Source: Cliona cf. orientalis (Eukaryota > Porifera > Demospongiae > Clionaida > Clionaidae). Taken from it: a stretch of DNA of 64,000 nucleotides. The stretch covers positions 8,418,135 through 8,482,134 of the forward strand of contig OZ005692.1 of the NCBI GenBank assembly GCA_963930775.1, written 5' to 3'. A model generated the notes under the pieces. It was given only the letters and a program-made list of their open reading frames with translations, did not search any database and was not told where the DNA came from. A program made the translations under genes and the position numbers. The first letter of the stretch is position 1, and the number at the start of each line of letters is the position of its first letter. Shown piece by piece: positions 36,629 through 48,688 of the stretch.

Positions 36629-39551
36629 ATGGCTGAGAGAGCAACATTCACAGGCTTTGATCCTTACAAGCTAAATGAAATTAGAGTGACAGACAGAGAG
36701 CTGGGACATGGCTCCTATGCCACTGTTCTAGAACTGGAGTACATGGGACTGAAATGTGCTGGCAAGAAGATCCACGAACTACTTCTGCGTCAGGGAGATA
36801 CCAGCTATACTGTTCGTAGATTTGAAGAAGAATGTCGTCTACTTAGTCAGGTACGCCACCCTAACATTGTCCAGTTTCTGGGAGTCTATTTCCAGCAAGG
36901 AGTGCGAGTACCCATCCTAATCATGGAGTTTCTTCCCATCAACCTCACCTCCTGCATTGAGCAATATGGTGTTCTCCCAAAGGAGATCAACTACTCCATC
37001 CTTCATGATGTGGCTCTGGGTTTGTGCTACCTCCACAGTCAAACTCCTCCCATCATTCACCGAGATCTCTCTTCCAACAATGTCCTCCTCACCCCCAACA
37101 TGACGGCCAAGATCTCTGATCTGGGTGTGGCCAGAATCCTCAACCTAACTCCTCTACAGGTCAGTCGCATGACTGGGACTCCTGGTACCCCTGCCTACAT
37201 GCCACCAGAGGTGATGGTAGCCAATCCTAAGTATGATACCAGTGTTGATGAGTTTTCCTATGATGTTTTGATGATCCACATTTTCAGTGGTCGGTGGCCA
37301 GAGCCACAGGTTGGACCAAATCGCATCGAGCAAGGAAGGTTGATTCCAGTGTCTGAAGCTGAACGACGTGAGGTATTTCTACAAGCCATTAGAAGTGATA
37401 ATGCTCCGATGATTCTAATTCACAGATGTATCAGTAATGATTCCAACATAAGACCTCCTGCCAGTGAGATAGCTGACCGGATTGGAGAGATAGTATCACA
37501 GTTTCCTGCTTCATTTGCCAACCGACTGGAAATGCTTGGGCATATTAAAGTGGTTGAACATGAGAAAGGAGCCTTAATTTTGGAGGGGGAGAGGAAGAAT
37601 CAGGCAATTCGACAAAAAGAGAACCAGATATCACTACTCTCAGGAAAGATTCAAGTTAAGGAGCAACAAGCTATGACAGAAATTGACCAACTGAAACTAG
37701 CCCAATCCAATGAAATGGAGCTACTCCACCTAAAACTCAGAGATTTGAATACACAGTGGCAACTAATGAAAGCTGAAAATGAAGCTGAAATAGCTGAACT
37801 CTCATCCAAGGTTGAAGCTCTACAGACTCAAGTGGAGAATGATAGCAGGGTTCTAAATCAAGAAAGAGAGCAGCATAAGACGTGGCTAGTAGAAGAAAAA
37901 GAACGACACGAAGGTCAATTAAGAAAAGAAAGGAAAGAGTTTGACGCACTGATTGCAAACGAAAAAGAAACAAATGGGCGGTTGATGGTCTATAACCATG
38001 ATCTACAATCTGATTTATCAATAGCACAATCAGAAATAGCCAGACTTCGAGGTACTAACTTAATGCTGCAATCTGACGTAACGCAGAAGAATACTACTAT
38101 TCAAAAGAATAATGCCTCTATCAAACGAAAGGACTCAGAAATTGAAGCAAAGAGCAGAGCTCTAGAAGAGAAAGATGCAACTATCTCAGTAATGACTAAG
38201 CAGATCACCAAAACCAGAGAGTATATAGCTACTAATAAACAGGTTAGTGTACATGACGTTTATTATGTTATTTCTCATATTTTCCGATGGCATCTATAAG
38301 CAACATGCTTGACAGCTTTATCTTTCATGTGTCTGAATATCTTAATAAATTAAAATAAATATATAATTGAGACTATTAGGCTAGCTAAGAGCCCACATGG
38401 ATAAAAGCTGGGGCAAATCATACTATGCATTTCTGAACTCAATAATTTATACGTGGTAACATGGCACATTCCCAGTTTAAGAGCATGCATGTGCCATAAC
38501 TCTTAGAATGGCCTCACTATGCAGGGTAATAGGCATTGAAGTTTCAGCATGAAAATCAAAAAGCTGGGAAAAATAATGCTTTTATTTGATTTGAATGTAA
38601 CAACAGGGTTTACAAGCTTGTATCAGCTGGAAGCAGTGTGCAGATCTGCCAGTAAAATTTCGTGATGGGACCACTGCAATAGTCAACAGCAAAGTTTATT
38701 GCGGAGGAGTAGTGACTAATAATGATAGTGAGTATATTGTATACTGCTATGACCCATCACAAGACAAATGGACCACTCTACCACCACTTCCAGTCAGATA
38801 TTTTGGTCTGGGTCAAGTCGAGAGCAAGCTAGTGGCTGTAGGAGGGAATAAGAGAGGTGACGATCAAGGAACTGACGAAGTTTACACATTTGATGAGCGA
38901 TCTCGTAAGTGGAAGCAGACCATTCCACCAATGCCAACGGCTAGATGGTCTGTAAGCGTCTTGACTCTCCAATCAGCACTTGTGGTGGCAGGTGGAGCAT
39001 CTAGTTACACAAATGTTGTCGAGATCTTCAAACCAGACACATCATTGTGGTACAGGACCGACCCATTACCTAGACCTTGTTGTGATGCATCGCTGATGGC
39101 TATTGGCAACACGTGCTATGCACTAGGAGGATACAGACACCCAACGTACCTCAATCAAGCACTCTATGCATCAATTGACGATCTTCTTGGCAATGCTGTA
39201 CCTGCCAATAGCAAACAACAATCCACCCAAAGAAGTAGCAGTGACACTCAGTCTTCTTGGAGGGCCCTACCGAACACTCCAACCTATGAACCAGCTGCAG
39301 TAATGCTAGCAGGGAACCTTCTTGCTGTAGGAGGTAAGGAAACATCCTATGGTGGTGACGATAAGAAGGAGATCTACATGTACTCTCGCTCCACCAACTC
39401 CTGGATCTACGTCGGTGATCTACCAGCTCCACGGTTAACTACTGCGGTTGCTGTTTTGTCGCCAACCAAATTCCTGATGATTGGAGGCTGGAGTCAAGGT
39501 GCAAGACTGAACACCATGTACATGGGTACACTTACATGCTCTGTGTCATGA
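36629..39551 (+). CDS. Protein kinase + coiled coil + Kelch-repeat protein 1
   Basis: Exon 1 is 36,629-38,242 and exon 2 is 38,607-39,551. The junction is phase 0 and gives 852 residues. Residues about 20-285 form a protein kinase domain of tyrosine-kinase-like (TKL) appearance: Gly loop LGHGSYATV, lysine at AGKK (K46), HRDLSSNN (144-151), DLG in place of DFG (164-166), and PPE in place of APE. Key catalytic residues are all present, so activity is likely. Residues about 305-538 are rich in E/K/Q heptads, a long coiled coil for dimerisation. Exon 2 supplies about five or six Kelch repeats (VAVGG, VVAGG, YALGG, LAVGG, LMIGG motifs), presumably a beta-propeller for substrate binding. The exon boundary falls exactly between coiled coil and propeller. 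Substrates are unknown. The next gene is a tandem paralogue. Confidence 0.88.
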
Positions 39552-39940
39552 GCATGTAACAAAAGAGAACGTTCAATAGCACAATGTCATGCAGATATAT
39601 ACAATAATGCAGTTAATTATTATTAATAATAATTGCTTGTGCCACCATTCTAATTAGCAACATTTCAAAGTACATACTGGTATATTATATCAAGCTAGAT
39701 CACTATTAGCTACAATAATCATGCCATGCAGGGAAGGTTGACATATTCTGAATTAACATACTACAATCAAGCAATGTGTCATAATAATATTATTATTATT
39801 ATGCAAAACAATAGTTTCCATAAATGGAATGTCATGATCATGTGATTTATTGCTCAGAAGCTGCAGTCTATATTAGCTATGATCATCCAGTGACTGTTGT
39901 ATTATAATATTATTATGACTTGTATGTTATCTAAAGTTTC
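39552..39940. other. Short intergenic spacer between the two kinase-Kelch genes
   Basis: AT-rich spacer with TAATAATATTATTATT runs and no gene. The promoter of the second gene must be here. Confidence 0.5.
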
Positions 39941-42900
39941 ATGGATGAGAGAAGAATGTTCTCGGGACTAGAGCCTTACAAGCTGACCAGTATTAGAATG
40001 ACAGATCGAAAGCTGGGACGTGGCTCCTATGCCACTGTTCTAGAGGTGGAGTACAAGGGACTGAAATGTGCAGGGAAGAAAATCCACGAAGATCTGCAAG
40101 GTCAGCTGGGAGGTGGCTTAACTTATGCTGTTAACCGGTTTGAAACAGAGTGTCGTCTACTTAATCAAATGCGCCACCCCAACATTGTTCAGTTTTTGGG
40201 GGTCTTCTTTCAACAGGAGGAGCAAATACCCATCCTAGTGATGGAATTTCTCCCCATCAATCTCACCATCTGCATTGATAAATATGGCATTCTCCCAAAG
40301 GAGATCAGCTACTCCATCCTTCATGATGTGGCTCTGGGCTTGTGCTACCTCCACAGTCAAACTCCTCTCATCATTCACCGAGATCTCTCTTCCAACAATG
40401 TCCTCCTCACCCCCAACATGACAGCCAAGATCTCTGATCTAGGTGTGGCCAGAATTCTTAACCTAACCCCTCTACAGGTTAGTCGCATGACTGGGACTCC
40501 TGGCACCCCTGCCTACATGCCACCAGAGGTGATGGTAGCCAATCCTAAGTATGATACCAGTATTGATGAGTTCTCCTATGGTATTTTGATGATCCACATG
40601 TTCAGTGGTCAGTGGCCAGAGCCACAGGTTGGACCAAATCACATGGAGCAAGGAAAGCTGATTCCAGTATCTGAAGCTGAACGACGAGAATCTTTCCTTC
40701 AGATCATTGGAAAGGATCACCCCCTTATGAATCTCATTCTAAAATGCCTTGACAATGACCCTAAAAATAGAGGTGGTTCTAGCGAAATCGTTGAAATCTT
40801 GGCAAAATTGACATCACAGTTTCCAGCCTCCTTTGCTAATCGCTTGGATATGCTAAGCCGTATTGAGGCAGATAAGGAGAAACTTCAACAGGAAGAGCAA
40901 CAAGTTCTTAGTTGGAAAAATGAAGCTGAAATGAAAAGTGAGGAAATACATCGACTGAATATGGCGCATTCTAGTGAAATTGAACAATTGAAATTAAAGT
41001 TGAGAGCTACAGTATCACAAAATGAACTATTCGTTGAAGAGACTGAAGCTGAACTAGAAGAACTAAGGAGCAAAGTTGCACTTTATGAAGCTCAAATGGA
41101 GAATAAAGCCACAATTGAACATGAAACAGATCAATTCGATATACGGGTACAAGAGACAGAAGAAAAGGAAACGTTTGATGTGTCAAAAGCTCAGGAAAAT
41201 GGAGAACCGGCAGTGAGACTGAGCCGAATGTTTACGAGGAAAATTAAATCTTTGCAATCTGAGGTATCGAAAACACGGACAAAAGCACATGCTTTACAGC
41301 ATAGACTGGAGGCTGATATTGCAATAAGAGATGGAGCTATAAGGAGGAACCAGACTGAGCTAAAAGCCCGGGCTAGAGTTCTACAAGAAAAGGATTCTAT
41401 CATTTTAGGAATGGATGAGCAGCTTACTAAAGCAAGAGAACATCTTGCCATTAAAAAGCAGGTATGACTTCAATATACACATGGGGGTAACGTATGTCAG
41501 TGATGTCACACTATTATACATGGGGGTAATGTGAAGGGAAAACACAACCTTCCTGTATTATGCACATGTATAATATAGTAGCTATTACAGAATACGAGCG
41601 CTATTGCTATAGTCATAATAATTATACTGGATTGCAGAACCCTCACCGCTACATTAGCTATGCATTACTCATGCCGCGAGTCGTGCACATGTATAGCATG
41701 GCTCACTGTAGGTGTATGCAGTATTGAACTACATACTCTGCACCTGAACAGAGTTCTGGTACTGAGTCAAGTGCATGATCTGGGAGTAGGAGGAAGCCAC
41801 CTGGCTATTATGTCACTATATAAACTGAAAGCCTCTATGACATACCGTATGGCGGGTAATTTTCGTGGAAAGTCCGAAAGGTCGCTCAAAATTAATTATT
41901 GTGGTTTTAAATTTTCATGACAGCAACCAGTTCAGGGACATGGCACTACACAAGCGATGATGTAATCAGTACATGTGCTCAATCTCGCTCGCGATCTTCC
42001 TTTTTGAATTACTAAGCCATACCTACAGAGAGAATATTAGTGTTGAAGATGCTATCAGCTGGATGACAGTGGCTACTGTTGACTGACGATATTTGTGGCC
42101 ACAGCCATCATCATTGACTCGCATAACCTTATCACCAACTTTTGTGGATGGGAAAAATTTTGTATTTATCAAGTCAACCACAAAATTAGCACCCCACGAA
42201 ACTTGATTACCTGCCATGCAGTACCTAAACTCTGAATTATGTACTGAGAGCCACTGTCTGTTTAACTTTACGCATTAATAACTGACCAGTGAAGCACAGA
42301 AATTATGGCAATCAGTCATGTAGCTGAGGTAGGTGCCATGTCATAGACTGGCAACAGTTGCACGATACTATAAGATGCTTACCACTTAGTACAGGGGGGT
42401 TCGGACGGATGGATGGATGGACGGACAAAAAATCGCCTAATGATTACAGCAACCCTCTGCCTATGCTTTGCGGCAAGACTTAATTATGGAAATTATGATA
42501 TTTGAAACTCCTACATTTACAATGTTATGCATCTATAATACAGGTCCTAAGGGCTAACATAACATGGAATGAGTGTGCTCCACTACCAGCCAGACTGTAT
42601 GGAGGTACCTCCACGGCAATCAATGGGAAAGTCTACTGTTCAGGAGGAGAAGCTGTCACTGAAGATAACAACTACTATGTCTACTGTTATGACCTATCAC
42701 TAGATCAGTGGACGACACTACCCCCACCTCCCTTAAAGTGGTTTAGTTTGGGTCAAATCAATGGAAAGCTTGTGGCCATCGGGGGGCAGGAGAATTGCAC
42801 GAGTAAGGGAACAAAGAAATCGGAAAAAAGTCTAAAGGGATGCACGTACGATGAAAAAGAGCAAAAGTGGAAACGGACGATTCCGCCACTGCCAACTGCT

Positions 42901-43515
42901 AGGAATTCTCCACGAGTTTTGAGCCTCCAGTCAGCACTGGTTGTGGCAGGTGGCTATACACAGTCTAAAAGTTGCGCAGGTACTGTGGAGATCTTCAAAT
43001 CAGATACAGGACAATGGTACACTGCTGATCCTCTGCCGGCTGAATCCACTGCAATCTCCATCGTTGCTATTGACAATACATGCTACGTACTGGGAACATT
43101 AGAGTGTTCAACGTATCTCAACCGAACCTATTATGCCTCGCTTGATGACCTCCTTCTAAACGCTTTACCAGCTAATCAGACAAGACACAGTCCTTCCAAT
43201 GAGACTAAGCATCAATCAGCTTGGAATTCGCTACCTAACACCCCTACATATCGACCAGCTGCGGCCATGCTAGCTGGTAATCTTCTAGCTATCGGAGGAA
43301 ATGAAACCGATAACTACAAATCAGCAGAGAGGAAAGAGATTCATATTTATTCTCCCTCTACAAACTCCTGGATCTACATCAGTGATCTACCGGCACCGCG
43401 ATCAAGAGCTATAGTTGCATCTTTGTCAGCAACAGAAATATTGGTGATGGGAGGCCGGAGTGGTGGTAGTAAAGTGAACACAGTGTACAAGGGAACGCTA
43501 CAACTTGAAGTGTAA
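39941..43515 (+). CDS. Protein kinase + coiled coil + Kelch-repeat protein 2
   Basis: Exon 1 is 39,941-41,461 and exon 2 is 42,544-43,515, joined in phase 0 for 830 residues. The layout matches gene 1. The kinase domain has LGRGSYATV, AGKK (K46), HRDLSSNN (146-153), DLG (166-168) and PPE. A coiled coil covers about 310-507. The Kelch propeller has VYCSGG, VAIGG, VVAGG, LAIGG and LVMGG motifs. DNA in the kinase core (40,320-40,560) is almost identical to gene 1, while coiled coil and propeller have diverged strongly. The intron is longer than in gene 1 because it holds a copy of dispersed repeat A. The same function class is expected, with different partners chosen by the propeller (inference). 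Confidence 0.88.
41640..42482 (+). mobile_element. Dispersed repeat A, copy in kinase-Kelch 2 intron
   Basis: Recognisable landmarks are GAACCCTCACCGCTA at the left, GCACCTGAACAGAGTTC, CACTATATAAACTGAAAGCC, CAGTCATGTAGCTGAGGTAG and, at the right, GGACGGACAAAAAATCGCC followed by CTTTGCGG. The same ordered landmarks occur at 53,540-53,672 plus 55,312-55,535 and, inverted, at 63,545-64,000. Fragments lie at about 10,311-10,424 and 10,938-11,005. No transposase was seen. Confidence 0.75.
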
Positions 43516-44311
43516 CTTGCCTGTAGCTATTATTCCTTTTTTTTCATTAATTATTAAATTTTTATGATTTATTTTTGATATCAAAATTATTTTACTGTTA
43601 TCGACTATTAAATATATCCCTCATCCCATTTCTCAAAATTTAGACTCTATGCAGTCGATCTAAATTAAAGCATACAATAATAATATATTATTATTTTTGG
43701 TAGGTATATTAATATAATCATAGGCTAATAATTAGCTATCAGTGAAAATAGTTCCATTAACACAGCAGTATGACATTTGATCAAGCTCTGCATCCATGGC
43801 AAATTAAATAGGGAATTAATTTGATAGATCTAGAAATACCGGCATTCAATTATTCAATCCATCCAAGTGATCGGTAATTGCAAAAAGAATCTTTTTGATA
43901 GCTATCGATTTTCCAGGAGCTTTCCTTCATGGATCAAATTCCATGCAACACACTCCTCCGTGCATGCCTGCATACCACAATGCTGCGAGCGAGTGCTCCA
44001 GCACTGAGACTGCCAGCATGGAATTCAAATGTAGCTGGAAATAATATCCAGAAGGGAGTGACATGGATGGGTCTCGAAACTAGGTGGGTCCATAGGTAAC
44101 CATGGGGGAGTGTATTGGAAAATTATTGTAATTGATACCTGCACATCAACTAAAGAGGTGTTTGTTTTTGTATTATTAGTAGTGACGACTATCAAATTTC
44201 TTCGCTTGAATATCGAGTGTTTCTTTCAAATTCCCTGTTGAAGCTGATGGTATCTATGGAATAGTATAGCTACTTCCTGGCTGCCACTAACTGCCCCACC
44301 TATGTGATGCA
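43516..44311. other. Intergenic, no gene seen
   Basis: AT-rich spacer before the trefoil-protein gene. No ORF or repeat family was recognised. Confidence 0.5.
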
Positions 44312-44319
44312 TATAAAAG
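44312..44319 (+). promoter_or_regulatory. TATA box of the helical/trefoil gene
   Basis: TATAAAAG stands about 220 bases before the ATG. It implies a 5' UTR of about 190 bases, possibly with a small intron. Confidence 0.5.
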
Positions 44320-44533
44320 GTTTGAATTCACTCAGTGGAGTCACAAAGATTCTCGCAATCATTCTTTGACTTTATCATCAGCTAATACATTAATTTTAGT
44401 GGAGACTGTCTAAGAATTTCTTGAGCTCGGTGTCTATAGATGACTATAATATTATATGAAATAGACTATAATAGTTACAGTGCCTGATTGCCTACTTGGA
44501 TACAGCATTTTCTAACTTGAGTCTCCAGTAAAG

Positions 44534-45859
44534 ATGTCGAAGAAGGAGGCCTCTGTTGCAAAACCAATTGGTGATAAATTAAAAAAATATGTTGCGAAAG
44601 AAGAAGTGAAAGAGATCTATGCCGCCTTGGAAGTAGGTGCAAAAGTTCTCGATACAACAAATAACACAATCAAATTTTTGTCCAAGCCCGAGGTCAAGAA
44701 GGCACTTGTGAAGGTTTCTCCTGATTTGGCAGAAGTTGTTGGTAAAGCTACATGCATTGCAAAAGCATTAGGTCCTGCTGGAATGGTTCTTGGAAAAGGA
44801 GTTGACCTTTTTGTTGCTATGGGTCTTGCTCAAGATGCTACAATGGCCAAACTTGACGAAATTAGTAGCCAGATTGATGCACTGAGGAGCGAAGTGGAGC
44901 AAGGCTTTCAGAATTTGAAGGCATTCATAAAAAGCACGGTAGAGCTGAATCGATTCCTTCAAACCTATGATACAATGCTCACCAACGTTCTAAAGTACGA
45001 GAAACTCATTTCGAGTCCTGAGAAAAATACGCCCGATCTCTTTATGCGAAAAATGAAATTAATGGTGGATACATATTCACCGAGCCAGATTGTTCATGAT
45101 CTTGAGAAAATGCATAACCTGATTGCTGGTAAGACTGGAATGGGTGATCCATTATTTGAAGTACTTTCTCGAGAAGTAAATGCATATAAAGGAAAGGATG
45201 TTGATCAATTCATAGCAAATCTCATTCTCAAGTTCCAGACGGTCATTGGTGTGGAAATGAGGGCTGTACGCATGTTACGATCTTTTGTTGCCTTTACTGA
45301 GGAAGATGTAGCATTTTTGGACTCCATCGAATCCATCTTCAGAAATATTGCTGACCAACGGAGAGAATATGATCCTGGTACGAAGTTTGAGTGGTATCTG
45401 AAGTTTATGGCGACTGGTGGTGTGGTGAAAATGAAATCAACGAAGTGGCCAGAATACAATTTAACAATGTCACATTTCGAAGAAAAGCGATTGAGTGGTT
45501 ATGCTAAAGAGATTGATGAAAATGGTGTCTTCATTATCACACCTCATTCTGAAGGAGGGAAGTTCCTGATCTCAACTAAAGAGCACCCAAAACGCTACTT
45601 GTACATGGAAAACGGAGTTTTTACCTCCAACGTTGTTCAGTGGGTAACTGACGAGGATCCAGGTCCCCAAGGTCATTGGAATTTTATCATCAAAAATTTT
45701 CAAGCTCGTTCATTCACTCTGACTACATGTAAGTGGCCAGAGTGGTTCGTGTACATGACAACCAATGTATTGCAGCGTACACTGGATGGAAGTTATGGCA
45801 TCGTTGGAGAAAAAGGAGATTGTGATAAGCAAGGAGAATATACGTTCGATTTTGTTTAA
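44534..45859 (+). CDS. Intronless protein with helical N-domain and C-terminal three-fold (beta-trefoil-like) repeat
   Basis: 441 residues, no signal peptide, no intron. I do not recognise the family. Residues about 1-285 are predicted mostly helical: Lys-rich start, amphipathic helices around 60-150, and one Gly/Ala-rich hydrophobic stretch at about 77-95 (ALGPAGMVLGKGVDLFVAM). Residues 297-342, 343-392 and 393-441 form three repeats of about 45-50 residues with the pattern (K/S)FxLxTxxWPxxxLxM...D...WxF. The motifs STKWPEYNLTM, STKEHPKRYLYM and TCKWPEWFVYM align. Three such repeats are the signature of a beta-trefoil, often a carbohydrate- or lipid-binding module. A helical domain joined to a trefoil could be a membrane-active lectin or a defence protein, but this is speculative. 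Lack of a signal peptide argues for a cytosolic protein or unconventional secretion. Confidence 0.75.
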   Translation: MSKKEASVAKPIGDKLKKYVAKEEVKEIYAALEVGAKVLDTTNNTIKFLSKPEVKKALVKVSPDLAEVVGKATCIAKALGPAGMVLGKGVDLFVAMGLAQDATMAKLDEISSQIDALRSEVEQGFQNLKAFIKSTVELNRFLQTYDTMLTNVLKYEKLISSPEKNTPDLFMRKMKLMVDTYSPSQIVHDLEKMHNLIAGKTGMGDPLFEVLSREVNAYKGKDVDQFIANLILKFQTVIGVEMRAVRMLRSFVAFTEEDVAFLDSIESIFRNIADQRREYDPGTKFEWYLKFMATGGVVKMKSTKWPEYNLTMSHFEEKRLSGYAKEIDENGVFIITPHSEGGKFLISTKEHPKRYLYMENGVFTSNVVQWVTDEDPGPQGHWNFIIKNFQARSFTLTTCKWPEWFVYMTTNVLQRTLDGSYGIVGEKGDCDKQGEYTFDFV

Positions 45860-46670
45860 GTTGCATTGTGGACTACATTTGCACAGCACTTTTGCCAGAA
45901 TTCATAATTATTAAGTCTACGGTGTCTCGTGCACCGTCCTTGCGATTGTAGCTATACTACTTATTTTTTTACAGATTAATATCGTGCAAGAATATTAATT
46001 TTTATTTATGGCATACTTAGATACTTCATAGTAATTTTCTGTGTGTCTTACCTGTAGATCTGTGGTATGTTGTAATAGGTGTGAGTGTATGTCATTGTGT
46101 AACTATCCAACAATCATGAAATTTATAGTTATCAGTTATGACATTCAATCTGCTCATGATATTATTTCTGATTATATTATTATAGCTATTACTACATAGC
46201 TACATACTTCCTAGATAGATACTGTAGATCAGGAAATTTTCGTCGTTGATTGATAGAACTTAATAACTTGGCATAATAATTATAATATTATTATTACATC
46301 CCCTATTATAGTAGCAATTTACTTTTCTAAAACAAGCAATAATTATTAAAGTAAGGGTATCAAGTTGTGAAAATTTGGCACAGAGATGGATGAATATGGA
46401 AAATGGTTCTGTAAAATATTATCATCTGTTTTCAGTTTCAAGTTATGCCAATTTGACGATTATATAACATTGCATAACTTAAGTACATACATAGTAACCC
46501 TTTACCATATTATTATGCAATGAAACTACTAGGGATGTGGTAATCGTTTCATAATAATTATTATACAACACAAACTCAATAATTAAATTTTTATGGGATA
46601 ATAATCGTAATTATTATCTGTATCTTACTCCATAATAATAATATATTATCAGATCAACTACTCGTAGGTG
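45860..46670. other. Intergenic, AT-rich
   Basis: 3' flank of the trefoil gene, with many TAATAATTATTA runs. No gene seen. Confidence 0.5.
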
Positions 46671-47640
46671 TTAATCAATCACTGTAAACTCATTCTTTGT
46701 GGAGAAGTCATCACAATATTCATCCATTTCATGTGCCGCCAACTTTGGTTTCGACTTTCTAGTGTAGCTATGTGAAAAACAAAAATCCGATCACACACAC
46801 ACCCAATATCATAAGAGACACTGCAAATGATACCGTTGAAAGCACCATAATGATCGTCACTGTTATAATTTGTATGAATACATTGTCATCCCCTTTGAAT
46901 TATTCTTCCACTGAATCTGCTACTGTAGTCTCTATTTCAGGGTGGAGCTAAATCTGTGGTGGTTGAGGACATATTTGTGTTCATTTGTTCTGTTTTGGTG
47001 GACAGTGTCGTAGCAGTTTCATCCGATATGATGTTGTGAGAGGAGTAGTAGTGGGTGGAACTATTGTTGTAGTAGGTGGAGCTATTGTGGTAGTGGGTGG
47101 AGCTATTGTTGTAGTGGGTGGAGCTGTCGTAGTAGTGGGTGGAGCTGTTCATATTGTGGTACGTGGTGCAGCAGTTGTAATTGATCCCGGTTCGGGTATT
47201 ATAACGTTAAAGTAGCGGATATCTTCTCCATAGAGCATGCAAATAGAGATAAGAGGGTCAACATAAGCAGTAAGGACATCTTCCTCAAAAGTGATCATAC
47301 TGTTATAATATAATAATAGCTACCCCCAACCTGAGCTGTATTATTGTAGATATTTGTCCGATTGATCTCCATGTGCATTGAACTAGCAATCGATAACACT
47401 TCCTCTGTCATATTATTATGCACTGTTAAAATCAAAGATCGATTCATCGATACTCACAAGCCTTAGGCTATTAAGTCGTCCAATGAAAATGACTTCACCA
47501 TCATCTCTAGCCATTATTTGACTTCTTCTAACAATATAATCGGATGCATGAACGTAAGTGTAAAACACTCCACCATCTTCAGCTGCTGAATTGTTGATAA
47601 ATATATAGTAGTGATATCAAACTTTGGCTGGATTCGCTAA
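46671..47640 (-). pseudogene. Decayed beta-helix single-pass membrane protein
   Basis: Read on the minus strand, fragments appear in the right order for a type I surface protein. Near 47,470-47,640 there is FINNSAAEDGGVFYTYV and a second DDGEVIF, then a splice donor (GTGAGT) near 47,456. Near 47,300-47,400 comes INRTNIYNNTAQVGG. Both match the FxxN...GG beta-helix repeat. At about 47,036-47,160 is a Thr/Pro linker with repeated APPTTT, interrupted by a TGA. At about 46,780-46,880 is a hydrophobic membrane helix (VLSTVSFAVSLMILGVCVIG). A tail starting RKSKPKLAAHEMDEY and ending at the stop at 46,671 lies in a frame offset by one base. The stop plus frameshift argue for a pseudogene. The 8-residue SSTHYYN-type ORF over the linker is a frame shadow. 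Confidence 0.55.
47036..47150. repeat. 24-bp minisatellite coding an APPTTT linker (minus strand)
   Basis: About five copies of a GGTGGAGCTATTGTNGTAGT-like unit. In the minus-strand frame that joins the flanking exons it encodes a Pro/Thr-rich, mucin-like stalk. Confidence 0.75.
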
Positions 47641-48688
47641 AATTATTCTCCTCATATTTATATCAGTGACATGGCACAAATGATATGTAAGTTTGCGCAT
47701 GCTGTAGATCCAATGGTGAGGCACCCAGACCACTTATAGGGTAAGTTTGGGTGCTGAACATGATGGTTTATATATATAGTTTTTCTCTTCAAAGACAAGT
47801 TTTTCTGACTTTGCAATGTGCAATGTGGACTTTCAGAACTACCATTACTTGTAATAGACCAATTATGCCATTTTTTGTATTGTTTACTCCGGAGAATGTT
47901 GACATGAATTAACCCAGGATTGAGACATAAATATGGAATTAATATAGGTCATATACATATCAGAGTGATCAGCTATACCTACTTTACACACTGGTGCAGA
48001 GTAATAATGCTAATGATGAAGTGAATTTTTTACCCTGACATCCCAGTATACGCTTCCTATGATTGTACTTACACTCTCATTGATGTATATAGAAAGCACC
48101 AGCATGATAATTTAATTGCTTGGTTATAATTATTATTAAATTAATGGCACTATAGTACTATTGAATGTTGATAGAGGCATTTAATTCTGATGCACACCAC
48201 ACCTCCTCCAATGCCAATGGTTTGTCATCTCACGTTATTATAAATGAACATGTATACTGTTGGTTAAATTAACACAGTAGCGGTCAAAGTCACTCTGGGT
48301 CAAAGTCATCAACATCCAACACACTGCAGGCTAAACAATGACCTTAAAATTTCGCGGTTCTTATTTTCGCGGCACCAACGAAAACATTTGCGCAATATTA
48401 ATTTTTTTCCGGTGGTAAGGGTCGTTGAGTCGTGTGGGAGGACTGTCGTCAGGGCTCGCGATCGGCGAAGAAATTTGAAGGTTAGCGTTGTCTAGTAGCT
48501 ATAAATAATTTAAGTTGTATATAGGACTGACACAAATTATGGCTGTAGTACTAGTAGACTCGCAGGCCTCTTCCCTGCCTACTGATAGAATTTTGTAGCT
48601 CCTTTAAGTTCATATTATAATATTAAATTTTATTTGTTATCTCATGCCCCTGCCTACCAAGCCCAAGCCTTTATTGATTTCTTACCAT
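47641..48688. other. Intergenic, no gene seen
   Basis: AT-rich. A small GC-richer patch at about 48,350-48,480 (TTTCGCGG, GGGCTCGCGATCGGCG) may be a transposon scar. Confidence 0.4.

Noticed and set aside
46937-47152. Minus-strand ORF with NSSTHYYN-like repeats
   Set aside because: The adjacent minus-strand frame gives an APPTTT stalk that joins flanking membrane-protein fragments; this ORF is a frame shadow of it.
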